Shown here piece by piece: positions 8,696-16,423 of a stretch of DNA of 42,530 bases. The notes under the pieces are model-generated. The model made no database searches. It had not been told where the DNA came from and was given only the letters and a program-made list of their open reading frames with translations. Numbering within the stretch: the first letter of the stretch is position 1; the number at the start of each line of letters is the position of its first letter. The position numbers and the translations under genes are program-made. This DNA is from an uncultured Spirochaeta sp. (lineage in GTDB: Bacteria > Spirochaetota > Spirochaetia > DSM-27196 > Alkalispirochaetaceae). The stretch spans positions 1 to 42,530 of the forward strand of contig CAJWEZ010000040.1 of the NCBI GenBank assembly GCA_913030605.1. The letters run 5' to 3'.

Positions 8696-8709
8696 GTAAC
8701 ATAGGTTAC
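8696..8709. promoter_or_regulatory. GTAAC-N4-GTTAC dyad, probable Crp/Fnr-type operator
   Basis: A perfect 5-bp inverted repeat with a 4-base spacer sits in the 73-bp gap between narK and the divergent Crp/Fnr-family gene. It has the size and symmetry of Crp/Fnr-family sites. It ends ten bases before the regulator's ATG. On the other strand its centre is 41.5 bp upstream of a start site implied by a weak CACACT -10 element (8668-8673), the classic class II activator position. I infer activation of narK and autorepression of the regulator. Only the dyad is directly seen. Confidence 0.7.
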
Positions 8710-8719
8710 ACGATCACTC

Positions 8720-9439
8720 ATGAATTCGCCACCCGAGATTGGAGTCGTCCCGGTGGACCATACGATTCCCGACATAGCACTGCTCCGAGGCGTTCCCGCG
8801 GAAGACCGCCACGCCCTCGCCGCATCACTGGGGACCACAACGCGCACCCACACAGCGGGGACGACGATCGTGGAACGCGGTACGGCGATGGAGGCCCTCA
8901 TGCTGCTGGTGTCCGGCCGGGCGCGGGCGGAGATCGTCACCGGAGAGGGACAGACACTTGTGGTTGAGAACTTTCGGGGCCCGGAGGCGATCGCAACGGC
9001 GTTGCTCTTCGCGCCACGCCCGCACTTTCCGGTGTCGGTGGTGGCGGAAACCGACTGCACGGTGCAGTGGCTCGCCCGGGAGACGCTGCTCGCGCTCGCC
9101 CAGCGCGTCCGCCCTGTGCTGGAGGCGCTCCTCCTCGATGCCGGGCGTCGCACCGCGTTCCTGGCGGCGCGACTGCGTCTCGTTCAGTTTGCATCGCTCA
9201 GGCAACGGATCGCGGTATATCTTATCGAGGCGGGAACCCGTAGAGCCGACGATGGCGGCGAGTACGTGCATCTGACGCATTCGCGCCAGGAGCTCGCCGA
9301 CATGTTCGGCGTGGCCAGACCGTCCCTGTCCAGGGAACTCGGCCACATGGATGACGAGGGGTTGATCCGGATCGACGGGCCGGCGATCCGGATCGTTGAC
9401 CGTGCCGCGGTCGAGGCGCTGGTTCACGGCTGCGACTGA
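8720..9439 (+). CDS. Crp/Fnr-family transcriptional regulator
   Basis: This 239-aa regulator has an N-terminal cyclic-nucleotide-binding-like beta-roll (about residues 15-125, including MLLVSGRARAEI), a dimerisation helix (about 125-150), and a C-terminal winged helix-turn-helix at 188-215 (SRQELADMFGVARPSLSREL). Only two cysteines are present (112 and 238), so an Fnr-type iron-sulfur cluster is ruled out. Being divergent from the nitrate/Moco run, it probably senses nitric oxide, nitrite or redox state, as HcpR-, DNR- or NnrR-like members of this superfamily do. That ligand assignment is an inference. There is no clear Shine-Dalgarno site before the ATG. A TACACG stretch ends seven bases upstream and overlaps the GTAAC/GTTAC dyad, which would suit autorepression. 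Confidence 0.88.
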   Translation: MNSPPEIGVVPVDHTIPDIALLRGVPAEDRHALAASLGTTTRTHTAGTTIVERGTAMEALMLLVSGRARAEIVTGEGQTLVVENFRGPEAIATALLFAPRPHFPVSVVAETDCTVQWLARETLLALAQRVRPVLEALLLDAGRRTAFLAARLRLVQFASLRQRIAVYLIEAGTRRADDGGEYVHLTHSRQELADMFGVARPSLSRELGHMDDEGLIRIDGPAIRIVDRAAVEALVHGCD

Positions 9440-9449
9440 AGCGCTCCGA

Positions 9450-9866
9450 TCAGACCGGCTCGGGAACGGCGTCGATCCGCAGCGATCGCGTAAGCGTGCC
9501 CCGGAGGACGCGAACCAGACCGAAATAGGCGGCCACGGAGAGCAGCGCTCCCACGCCGGCGACCGCGTCACCGGCGCCGGACCAGAGCAGGCCTGCCATC
9601 GCCGCAAGCGCCACAACCAGCGGCGCCACGAAGGCCACCGCGAGCGCCAGGCGCGCGGACGCGGCGCTCAGCTCGAGGCGCACCGCATCCCCCGGGGCAA
9701 GGGGCACCGCGGCCCGGGCGTGCACCGTCCGGTTCGCCGCCCGCACCACGCCGCAGGCGACCTTGGCCTGACAGTGGTTGCAGGCGCTGACCACACCGAT
9801 CATCACCTCTACGCGGTCGCCGTCCACGGACGCGACGGTCCCGCAGCTGCCGACCGCCTCGCTCAT
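9450..9866 (-). CDS. RseC/MucC-like membrane protein with Cys cluster
   Basis: This 138-aa protein resembles the RseC/MucC family. A cysteine-bearing N-terminal domain (Cys8, then ACNHCQAKVAC with Cys29, 32 and 38) is followed by a beta-rich stretch ending in PGDAVRLEL and two hydrophobic helices at about 72-92 and 99-118. RseC proteins are linked elsewhere to sigma-E signalling, the SoxR-reducing system and Rnf-type electron transfer, probably through a metal or iron-sulfur centre. Its ATG overlaps the stop of the HMA-like gene (ATGA), so it is the last gene of the minus-strand cluster that begins with the two-component system. The function in this setting is unknown; metal or redox stress at the membrane is a reasonable guess. 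Confidence 0.8.
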   Translation of the reverse strand: MSEAVGSCGTVASVDGDRVEVMIGVVSACNHCQAKVACGVVRAANRTVHARAAVPLAPGDAVRLELSAASARLALAVAFVAPLVVALAAMAGLLWSGAGDAVAGVGALLSVAAYFGLVRVLRGTLTRSLRIDAVPEPV

Positions 9867-10219
9867 GCCCGGTTGGCCTTGTTCAGATCGCAGCAGTCGA
9901 GGCGACCGCTGCCCAGATTGCGCTGATTCTCGCTCGCCAGCCGGTCCACAAACCGCTGGAAGATGTTCCGCCGGCGCGGTGGACGCGTCTCCGCTGCGGG
10001 CTGTACGCCGGCACCCCGGATCCGCTCCCGGAGCCCCTCCTCGCTCATGAGGTAGGGCTGAAACTCGACCACCAGTCGCGTGCCATCCAGTTCCGCGGTT
10101 CGAACACCGGGGGCGCCGCGAAGCTCCTCAATCGCCCGCGTCACCGTCCCGTCATCCGTCGCCATCGTCTCACCGTCGACCGCAAAGGTCGCTGTCTGGG
10201 TCAGTCCGTCCTGTTCCAC
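9863..10219 (-). CDS. HMA-like small protein lacking CxxC, with C-terminal Cys-Cys
   Basis: This 118-aa protein has residues about 8-72 shaped like a heavy-metal-associated (HMA) ferredoxin-fold domain: a strand, a helix TVTRAIEELRGAPGV, RTAELDG, LVVEFQPYLMS, and a second helix. The metal-binding loop reads DGETMATDDG and has no CxxC. A basic linker (RPPRRR) leads to a tail ending GRLDCCDLNKANRA, with the only two cysteines side by side at 109-110. The GTG at 10219 has AAGGAG eight bases upstream. It overlaps the upstream 34-aa gene by 19 nt and the rseC-like gene by four. An in-frame extension to 10363 has no family-like sequence. I do not recognise a named family. A chaperone or sensor for the neighbouring metal system is inferred from context. 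Confidence 0.72.
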   Translation of the reverse strand: MEQDGLTQTATFAVDGETMATDDGTVTRAIEELRGAPGVRTAELDGTRLVVEFQPYLMSEEGLRERIRGAGVQPAAETRPPRRRNIFQRFVDRLASENQRNLGSGRLDCCDLNKANRA

Positions 10220-10305
10220 GTTCGCTTCTCCTTCCGCGGGAAGATCGCCGACACCACCAGGAGTGCCAGCACCACGACCGACGCGCTTCCGATTATTGCC
10301 ATCAT
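10201..10305 (-). CDS. 34-residue single-span membrane peptide
   Basis: This short gene begins ATGATG and encodes MMAIIGSASVVVLALLVVS followed by AIFPRKEKRTWNRTD, so one hydrophobic helix (about 3-22) and a basic cytoplasmic tail. A perfect AGGAGG lies nine bases upstream of the first ATG. The stop codon falls inside the start region of the HMA-like gene, a 19-nt overlap typical of translational coupling. Position between a sensor kinase and metal-protein genes suggests a regulator or assembly factor for a membrane partner, such as the divergent CopB ATPase. That is inference. The ribosome site, the coupling and the clean transmembrane pattern support it being a real gene. Confidence 0.65.
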   Translation of the reverse strand: MMAIIGSASVVVLALLVVSAIFPRKEKRTWNRTD

Positions 10306-10386
10306 CTGCGTGTCCCTCCTGTGTGAACAATGATGCCGTGGCAATATGACGGTTCTGTGACAACGAAATGACACTTCGCCGACAGG

Positions 10387-11481
10387 TCAGTCGGCGATCG
10401 GAAGGGCGAAGCTGAACGTGCTCCCCAGGCCGGGGCCGGCGCTCTCAACGGTAAGGCGTCCCCCGTGGGCATCGACCAGGTGCGCGGCGATCGTCAGTCC
10501 GATGCCGCTGCCGCCGTGGAGACGGGAACGCGATTTCTCCACCCGGTAGAATCGCTCGAACACGCGGGATGCCTCCTCCCGCGAAAGCCCGATACCGGTG
10601 TCCTCCACGTTGAACACCACGGTACGCCCCGCTCGCCGGAGTCGAACGATCACCGTTCCGCCGGACGGGGTGTACTGCAGGGCGTTTCCGACGAGATTGG
10701 TGAGAACCTGCACCATCCGCTCGGGGTCCGCCGAAACGAGCGGAAGGCGCTCGGGAATGTCCCGTCGCAGCCGGATTTCCTTGTCCTCGAACTGGACGGT
10801 CAACCGCCCGAGCACCTGTTCCACCAGCGCGCCGGGTTCACACGGCTGCGGCCGGATCGGCACCGTTCCCGACTCCGTTCGCGACAGCTCCCGCAGTTCG
10901 TCGGTGAGACGCTGCAGACGCCGCGTCTCGCGCTGGATATCCAGAAACGTCTCCGCTTCCGCCGGCAGCACGCCGTCTACCAGTCCCTCCATCATGCTGC
11001 GAATCGTAGTCAGAGGGGTTTTGAGTTCGTGGGCGAGGTCGCCGATCAGTTCCACCCGCCGCGCCTCGGTCTGCTGCAGCGTCTCCGCCATGCGGTTGAA
11101 CGACGCGGCGAGGTCGGCGATTTCGTCGTCCCACTGCGCGACGACCCGTTCGCCGTAATCTCCGGCGGCGATGCGCTTGCTGGCGGCGGTCAGGGAGCGA
11201 ATCGGTGCCACGATGCGCCAGGCGACAAAACTGCTCACGATGAGCGCCGCAAAGGCAGCTGCAGCGCCGGATACAACCAGGATCTCCCCGATCGCTTCCG
11301 AGAACGTCCGCTGCAGGTCCGCGGCGAGGCCGCTGTCCGTGCCGATGAGCGCCTGCATCCGCAGAATGTGGGTTTGAAACGCCCGCGGTGCGTGAAAGTG
11401 CGCCACGATCCCCAGGACCGCGCTCCCAACCACCACCACCACGATGTGCGAGAGCAGCAGCTTCCACCCCAGTCGCTTCAC
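10387..11481 (-). CDS. Sensor histidine kinase (HAMP-HisKA-HATPase)
   Basis: This is a 364-aa membrane sensor kinase. Transmembrane helix 1 is at about 8-27, a short periplasmic loop of about 40 residues follows, and helix 2 is at about 66-88. Then come a HAMP domain (RIVAPIRSLTAASKRIAAGDYGERV), the HisKA box with the phospho-accepting His151 (DLAHELKTPLTT), the N box NLVGNALQYT, DTGIGL, FERFYRVEKSRSR and HGGSGIGLTIA. The start is a GTG at 11481 whose last two bases overlap the stop of the response regulator frame (GTGA). The pair is divergent from a CopB-type ATPase, so copper or another soft metal, or envelope stress, is the likely signal. All catalytic boxes are intact, unlike its partner regulator. 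Confidence 0.92.
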   Translation of the reverse strand: MKRLGWKLLLSHIVVVVVGSAVLGIVAHFHAPRAFQTHILRMQALIGTDSGLAADLQRTFSEAIGEILVVSGAAAAFAALIVSSFVAWRIVAPIRSLTAASKRIAAGDYGERVVAQWDDEIADLAASFNRMAETLQQTEARRVELIGDLAHELKTPLTTIRSMMEGLVDGVLPAEAETFLDIQRETRRLQRLTDELRELSRTESGTVPIRPQPCEPGALVEQVLGRLTVQFEDKEIRLRRDIPERLPLVSADPERMVQVLTNLVGNALQYTPSGGTVIVRLRRAGRTVVFNVEDTGIGLSREEASRVFERFYRVEKSRSRLHGGSGIGLTIAAHLVDAHGGRLTVESAGPGLGSTFSFALPIAD

Positions 11482-12250
11482 GATGTCGGCACCCCGAAGC
11501 GGTACCCCGCTCCCCGGACGGTCACCACATACTGCGACACCGACGGGTCGTCCTCGACCTTGCGCCGCAGCCGGCGAATGTGAACGTCCACGACACGTTC
11601 GTCGATGAAATAGTCGGCGCCCCAGGCGCGGTCGATCAGCTGATCGCGACTGAGCACACGCCCGTCGGCGGCAACGAGCGCAACCAGCAGGTCGAACTCC
11701 GTCGGTGTCAGGTCCTCCGGCTTTCCGTCCTTGGTCACCTGCCGGCGTCCGGCGTCGATCGCCAGACCGCCGCGGAGATAGACATCGCGTCTCCATGTCC
11801 CGACTGCGGCTGATGCCGACGCAGCAGGGTCGCCACGCGGGCAACCACCTCCCGCGGGCTGAACGGCTTGACCACGTAGTCGTCGGCCCCCATCCGAAGA
11901 CCGACCAGGCGGTCCGCTTCGTCGCCCTTTGCGCTGAGCATCAGAACCAGCACGTCGGACGCCTGCCGCAGCCGCCGCAGCACCTCCAGACCGTCGACCC
12001 CCGGGAGCATGACGTCCAGGATCACGACATCGGGACCAAAACGGCGCACGGACTCCTCCACCTCGTCCCCGCGGCCGGTTGCGGAGACCACGTAACCGTC
12101 CGCCTCCAGATACGCCCGGAGCGTTTTGACGATTCCGGGCTCGTCGTCGACGATGAGGACACGGATGTCGCCGTCACGGGGTATGCGCTCCACGCGACAA
12201 TTCTGAGCGGATCGCGCGGACGATGCAGGCTCGCGGACCGCAATCTTCAC
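11478..12250 (-). pseudogene. OmpR-family response regulator, frameshifted as read
   Basis: The receiver half lies in one frame (12250 to about 11800) with VLIVDDEP, phospho-acceptor Asp79 in VVILDVMLPG, and DDYVVKPFSPREVVARV. That frame then runs out at 11735. The winged-helix half (RGGLAIDAGRRQVTKDG, LTPTEFDLLVALV, GYRFGVP) continues in the next frame to the stop at 11478. Restoring one lost base around 11770-11840 would join them into a normal-length protein. The DNA-binding half is well conserved, so the lesion is either very recent or a sequencing/assembly error. No slippery heptamer is visible for programmed frameshifting. The start could be the GTG at 12250 or the GTG at 12193, which better fits family length. 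The kinase follows with a GTGA overlap. Confidence 0.85.
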
Positions 12251-12306
12251 ACAGTCGTAACAACGATGCGGCTTCTTGTGAGTACCCTTCGATCGCAGGA
12301 GGAACC

Positions 12307-14301
12307 ATGAATCACGAACACCACGACCACGGAGATCATCTGGAACACCACAGAATGATGATTCGTGACTTCCGGCTGCGTTTTTTAGTCACTATTGTGC
12401 TCACGCTGCCGGTCCTTGCCCTCTCGTCACTGATCCAGCAGTTTCTCGGCTTCTCGTTCGGTTTTCCCGGCGACGGCTACGTTGTCTTCGGCGTAGCGAC
12501 GGTGATCTTTTTCTACGGCGGCAAGCCGTTTCTCACCGGCATGCGCGATGAACTCGCCGACCGCAATCCCGGGATGATGACACTCATCGCCGTGGCGATC
12601 GCGGTGGCCTACGCCTACAGCGCCGCGGTCACCTTCGGTCTCGAGGGCACCCCGTTTTACTGGGAACTGGCAACGCTCATCGCGATCATGCTCGCCGGAC
12701 ACTGGATCGAGATGGCGTCGGTGGTCGGCGCCTCGTCGGCGCTCGAGAAACTCGCGGAGCTCATGCCCAGTACCGCCCACAGAAAAACCGACTCCGGTAT
12801 CGAGGACGTCGAGCTCTCCGAGATTTCCGACGGCGACATCGTCGTGATCAAACCGGGAGAGAAGATCCCCTCCGACGGCGTGATCACCGACGGGGCCAGT
12901 TACGTTGACGAATCGATGCTCACCGGCGAGTCCCGACCCGTCCGGAAAGAGGTCGGCGACCAGCTCATCGGCGGGTCGGTCAACGGCGACGGATCCGTGG
13001 AGCTCAAGGTCGAAGGATCCGGCGAGGACTCCTACCTGTCCAAGGTGATCACGATGGTGCAGGAGGCACAGGCCGCAAAGTCCCGGACGCAGGCGCTCTC
13101 GGACCGTGCCGCGTTCTGGCTCACGATCGTGGCGATCACGGTCGGCATCGTGACGCTGGTGACGTGGCTCCTGGTGGGTCGGGATCTCCAGTTCTCGATC
13201 GCCCGGATGGCCACGGTGATGATCATCACCTGTCCCCACGCCCTGGGGCTGGCGATTCCGCTGGTCGTATCGCAGTCCACCACCAAGTCCGCGCAGAACG
13301 GCCTGCTGATCCGCAACCGGACCGCCTTCGAGAACGCCCGGAAGATTACCACCGTCGTGTTTGACAAGACCGGCACCCTGACCTATGGAACGTTCGAGGT
13401 CTCGCAGGTTGATACGTTCGACGGAAAAGACGGCGAGGACGGCGTTCTCAAGCTGGCGGCGGCGCTGGAGAGCAGGTCCGAGCACCCGATCGGGAAAAGC
13501 ATCGTCGCGGCCGCCCGGGACCGTGGGCTCGAGATCGCCTCGGTTCACGATTTCGAGGCGCTCACCGGTCGCGGCGTGACCGGAACCGTGGACGGTCGGA
13601 CGATTCGTGTTGTGAGCCCCGGCTACCTCGAGGAACAGGGCATCGAGTTTCCCGGTGACGCACAGTCCGGCGGCGGTGTCACCCGTGTGTACGTCCTGGA
13701 GGACTCCACCGTTCTCGGTGCGGTGTCACTTTCGGATACGATCCGCCCCGAATCGGCCGGAGCGATCAAGGCGCTGCGCGACAGCGGGATCAAGTGCTGG
13801 ATGCTCACGGGAGACAACGAGGAGACCGCCGCCGCCGTGGCCAATGAACTCAACATGGACGGCTACTTCGCCGGCGTTCTGCCTGACCAGAAACAGGACA
13901 AAATCCGTGAGCTGCAGGACCGTGGCGAGTACGTCGCAATGACCGGCGACGGCGTCAACGACTCCCCCGCCCTTGCCCGGGCGCAGATCGGGATCGCCGT
14001 GGGATCGGGAACCGACGTTGCGGCCTCCACCGCCGACATCGTCCTGGTCAACTCCAACCCGCGGGACATTACCACGCTGATTCTCTTCGGCCGGGCAACC
14101 TACCGCAAGATGGTGCAGAACCTGGTCTGGGCCACCGGCTACAACGTGATCGCGATCCCGCTGGCGGCGGGGGTCCTGTACGGGGCGGGTATTGTGCTCG
14201 CGCCGGAGGTCGGGGCGGCGCTCATGTCGCTATCCACCGTGGTGGTGGCGATCAACGCCAGGCTGCTGCGCGTTCCCCGGGCGGAGGAAGCCACCGCCTG
14301 A
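12307..14301 (+). CDS. copB: CopB-type (P1B-3) heavy-metal-transporting P-type ATPase
   Basis: This 664-aa ATPase probably exports copper or silver across the inner membrane. The N-terminus is a short histidine-rich tail ([13 protein letters not shown]) in place of CxxC HMA domains. The transmembrane metal-site motif is CPH (residues 309-311, in [12 protein letters not shown]), diagnostic of the CopB/P1B-3 group. Other motifs are the TGES actuator loop (206-209), the phosphorylation site DKTGT starting at Asp353, the SEHP motif ([12 protein letters not shown]), and the hinge [18 protein letters not shown] site lies just before the ATG at 12307; the open frame to the left lacks start support. 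It is divergent from the two-component system and so is probably its target. Confidence 0.94.
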   Translation: MNHEHHDHGDHLEHHRMMIRDFRLRFLVTIVLTLPVLALSSLIQQFLGFSFGFPGDGYVVFGVATVIFFYGGKPFLTGMRDELADRNPGMMTLIAVAIAVAYAYSAAVTFGLEGTPFYWELATLIAIMLAGHWIEMASVVGASSALEKLAELMPSTAHRKTDSGIEDVELSEISDGDIVVIKPGEKIPSDGVITDGASYVDESMLTGESRPVRKEVGDQLIGGSVNGDGSVELKVEGSGEDSYLSKVITMVQEAQAAKSRTQALSDRAAFWLTIVAITVGIVTLVTWLLVGRDLQFSIARMATVMIITCPHALGLAIPLVVSQSTTKSAQNGLLIRNRTAFENARKITTVVFDKTGTLTYGTFEVSQVDTFDGKDGEDGVLKLAAALESRSEHPIGKSIVAAARDRGLEIASVHDFEALTGRGVTGTVDGRTIRVVSPGYLEEQGIEFPGDAQSGGGVTRVYVLEDSTVLGAVSLSDTIRPESAGAIKALRDSGIKCWMLTGDNEETAAAVANELNMDGYFAGVLPDQKQDKIRELQDRGEYVAMTGDGVNDSPALARAQIGIAVGSGTDVAASTADIVLVNSNPRDITTLILFGRATYRKMVQNLVWATGYNVIAIPLAAGVLYGAGIVLAPEVGAALMSLSTVVVAINARLLRVPRAEEATA

Positions 14302-14326
14302 GCGCGAATTCGCGCCGGATCCGACG

Positions 14327-14355
14327 GTTGACGGCTGGCCCGGTCAGCCGTCGGC
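14327..14355 (+). terminator. Hairpin after copB, weak terminator candidate
   Basis: GACGGCTG and CAGCCGTC form a perfect 8-bp stem around a 7-base loop (14330-14352). One G-C and two G-U pairs extend it. There is no U-run after it, so intrinsic termination is doubtful, but it is placed where a copB terminator would be. A separate 14-bp perfect palindrome, GCGCGAATTCGCGC (14302-14315), directly follows the copB stop codon. The 177 bp between copB and the next gene hold these plus a tandem repeat and promoter. Confidence 0.4.
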
Positions 14356-14414
14356 GGGCGATGCGGTCGGTTCGTCCCGTCCGTCACGAAACCGCAGCGT
14401 CGCCGTCACCCGCC

Positions 14415-14453
14415 TTTGGTTTGCCTGCCCGCGCTTTTGGTTTGCCTGCCCGC
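14415..14453 (+). repeat. Two-copy 21-bp tandem repeat upstream of the GGDEF gene
   Basis: An identical 18-base core, TTTGGTTTGCCTGCCCGC, occurs at 14415-14432 and 14436-14453, a 21-bp period equal to two helical turns. The TTGCCT of the second copy is the -35 element of the putative diguanylate cyclase promoter. A duplicated regulator site is possible; slipped duplication is the plainer explanation. Confidence 0.85.
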
Positions 14454-14471
14454 CGCACGCTGTCCTACAAT
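14442..14471 (+). promoter_or_regulatory. Putative leaderless promoter of the GGDEF gene
   Basis: TTGCCT (14442-14447), an 18-base spacer and TACAAT (14466-14471) are followed by seven bases and then the ATG at 14479. The expected transcription start coincides with the start codon, and there is no Shine-Dalgarno site. Confidence 0.6.
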
Positions 14472-14478
14472 AACGGTA

Positions 14479-15693
14479 ATGACAGACCGAGAACGCGAAA
14501 CCCTTTTGGACGCATCGCAGCGGGTCCGGATCGCCGAAACACTGCGGCTGACGGATCGGCGCAACGCCGCCGTTGCCTTCCTCCTCGTGGCGGCGATCCA
14601 GCTCGTGCCGGTGTTTCGGTCGGTCGCTGCCGGGGCGGCCGTACCGTCCTCGCCGTGGTTTGCCGCCCCCGTGGCCACCGCGGTCGTGGCGCTGCTGGCG
14701 GCTGTTGCAGCGATCATCACCGCCGGCATCGACGCCGCGTCCGCCGAAAGCCCGAACCACCGTCCGGTGGACCGACTCTTCGTCCCGATCTGCGCCGCGA
14801 TTCTCACGGCGGCGGCGGTCATCGCCGCACTCCGCCCGACCACCGTCTTCTCCGCAACCGGCGTCGTCCTGCCGATGGTTGTCGTGGCGGCGCTGCTGCC
14901 GCGGCCGGCGCGTGTCGCCGTTCCGCTCTTTGCGGTTCCCGCGGCTGCGTTCGTAACCGCCGGACTCCTCGCCGCGCCGCCGGATGCGTTCCGCGTCGCC
15001 GCGCTCGGGAATGGACTCCTCGGGGCGATTGCCGCGATCGTCGTGGCCCACGCCGCGGCGGTCAACCGTCACGCGCGCCTTGCCGACGCGGAACTGCTCG
15101 ACGACGCCCTGCACCGGGCGGAGTACCTGGCGCGACACGACCCCATGACCGATCTTCCCGACCGCCGCGCCTTTCAGGATGCCTTTGACCGCGAACTCGC
15201 CGCGGCACGGCGACACCGTCACCACGTATCGCTCATGCTCCTGGACATCGACGGTTTCCGCGCCATCAACGACGCCCACGGCCACGCCGTCGGTGACCGG
15301 CTTCTGACCCGCGTGGCGCAAGCGATCAGAGAGACGGTCCGGGACGTCGATCTGCCGGCTCGCTGGGGCGGTGACGAGTTCGTCGTGCTCCTCCCGTATA
15401 CCCACCGTGACGCCGCCACCACGGGGGCCGACCGCCTCCGTCGCGCGGTCGAAACCGTCACGGTGGAGAGCGAAAACGGAGCATCCGTGGGGTGCACCGT
15501 CAGCATCGGCGTGGCCGCGGTTCCCCTTGTGGAGGTACACCCGCTGGAGAGCGCGTACCTGGCCGCGGGGCGGGCACGAACGCGGGCGAAGACGCTCGGC
15601 GGCAACCGGGTGGACCGGGACGAGGAGGACACGATGCACCGGCCCGCCCTCCGAACCGACGAGGACGAGGTTGTCCTTCCCGCACCGGAGTGA
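14479..15693 (+). CDS. Membrane-bound diguanylate cyclase (GGDEF)
   Basis: This 404-aa protein makes the second messenger cyclic di-GMP. The N-terminal half holds about five or six hydrophobic helices between residues 30 and 193 and no recognisable sensor domain. A linker helix (LADAELLDDALHRAEYLARHD) leads to the GGDEF domain, with LLDIDGFRAINDAHGHAVGD and the intact active-site motif GGDEF at 297-301. The product-inhibition I-site RxxD is present (Arg288 to Asp291). All evidence points to an active, feedback-controlled enzyme. The C-terminal acidic tail (DEEDTMHRPALRTDEDE) is unusual. I chose the ATG at 14479 over the longer frame because the upstream residues are repeat-encoded and a promoter places transcription at this codon. 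Confidence 0.92.
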   Translation: MTDRERETLLDASQRVRIAETLRLTDRRNAAVAFLLVAAIQLVPVFRSVAAGAAVPSSPWFAAPVATAVVALLAAVAAIITAGIDAASAESPNHRPVDRLFVPICAAILTAAAVIAALRPTTVFSATGVVLPMVVVAALLPRPARVAVPLFAVPAAAFVTAGLLAAPPDAFRVAALGNGLLGAIAAIVVAHAAAVNRHARLADAELLDDALHRAEYLARHDPMTDLPDRRAFQDAFDRELAAARRHRHHVSLMLLDIDGFRAINDAHGHAVGDRLLTRVAQAIRETVRDVDLPARWGGDEFVVLLPYTHRDAATTGADRLRRAVETVTVESENGASVGCTVSIGVAAVPLVEVHPLESAYLAAGRARTRAKTLGGNRVDRDEEDTMHRPALRTDEDEVVLPAPE

Positions 15694-15704
15694 CCGTCGA
15701 TCTG

Positions 15705-15733
15705 TTGACATTCCCCCGCCGCCGGGGGACTCT
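15705..15733 (+). promoter_or_regulatory. Putative leaderless promoter of the HAD gene
   Basis: A perfect TTGACA (15705-15710), a 17-base spacer and GACTCT (15728-15733, a poor -10) are followed by six bases and the ATG at 15740. No Shine-Dalgarno site is present. The spacer holds a GC hairpin (CCCCCGCCGCCGGGGG). Confidence 0.45.
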
Positions 15734-15739
15734 CCCGCC

Positions 15740-16423
15740 ATGGACGCGATCGTATTTGACATGGACGGCGTGCTGATCGACAGCGAACCGGTGCACCGGG
15801 AGGTTGAACGACGGCTCTTCGAGGATTTCGGCCTTCCCGTGGACGCCGAAGAACACGACCAATACATGGGCACGAGTGCCCCGGATATGTTTGCCGCGAT
15901 CGCCGCGACCCACCCGGAGGCGTGGAAGACGGTCGGCACGACCGTGGATGCGATGGTCCGGGAGGAACGCGCCCGCTACGCGGCGGCGCTGGCACGCGGC
16001 GACGTTCCGGTGATTCATAAGGCCGTCGCCATCGCCCGGAGGGCGCATTCGGCGGGCCTGCATATCGCCGTGGCCTCCTCGGCGCCGCGGTCGCAGATCG
16101 ACACCGTTCTGGCGCAGACGGGGCTGGACGAGATCGTGAGCTGCATCCGTAGCGCCGACGATGTCCACCACAGTAAACCGGATCCGGAGATCTACCGCGC
16201 CACCACCGCCTGTCTCGGCGTACCCGCAGCGCGGTGTTGGGTGATCGAGGACTCAGAACACGGCGTCAGCGCCGCCGTCGCCGCGGGGATGCGCTGCATC
16301 GCCTACCGGAATCCGTCCTCGGGGTCGCCGGACCTCTCCCGCGCCGAGTTCGTGTGTGATTCCATGACCGCTGTGGCGGAAGTCTGTCTGCCGATCTCTA
16401 CGAGCAGGGAAACCGGACGCTGA
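15740..16423 (+). CDS. HAD-superfamily hydrolase, beta-phosphoglucomutase-like
   Basis: This is a 227-aa haloacid-dehalogenase-fold phosphatase or phosphomutase. Motif I is FDMDGVLIDS, with Asp7 as nucleophile and Asp9 as acid/base. Motif II is AVASSAP, and motif III/IV is HHSKPDPEIYRATTACLGV followed by VIEDSEHGVSAAVAAGM. The helical cap domain lies at about 15-85. The subfamily includes beta-phosphoglucomutases and sugar-phosphate phosphatases; the substrate cannot be read from sequence. Its 3' end overlaps that of the convergent sensor kinase by 26 nt. A start site inside the preceding GGDEF gene is not needed, since a promoter-like element directly precedes this ATG. Confidence 0.9.
   Translation: MDAIVFDMDGVLIDSEPVHREVERRLFEDFGLPVDAEEHDQYMGTSAPDMFAAIAATHPEAWKTVGTTVDAMVREERARYAAALARGDVPVIHKAVAIARRAHSAGLHIAVASSAPRSQIDTVLAQTGLDEIVSCIRSADDVHHSKPDPEIYRATTACLGVPAARCWVIEDSEHGVSAAVAAGMRCIAYRNPSSGSPDLSRAEFVCDSMTAVAEVCLPISTSRETGR

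Noticed and set aside
8720..9439. Assignment of the regulator as Fnr
   Set aside because: The N-terminal cysteine cluster needed for the [4Fe-4S] centre is absent; only two isolated cysteines exist.
11735..11844. Programmed -1 frameshifting in the response regulator
   Set aside because: No X-XXY-YYZ slippery heptamer or clear downstream structure is visible; deletion or sequencing error is simpler.
14302..14315. GCGCGAATTCGCGC palindrome as an operator
   Set aside because: It directly follows a stop codon and has no promoter next to it; in GC-rich DNA a 14-bp palindrome can arise by chance or as part of a transcript end.
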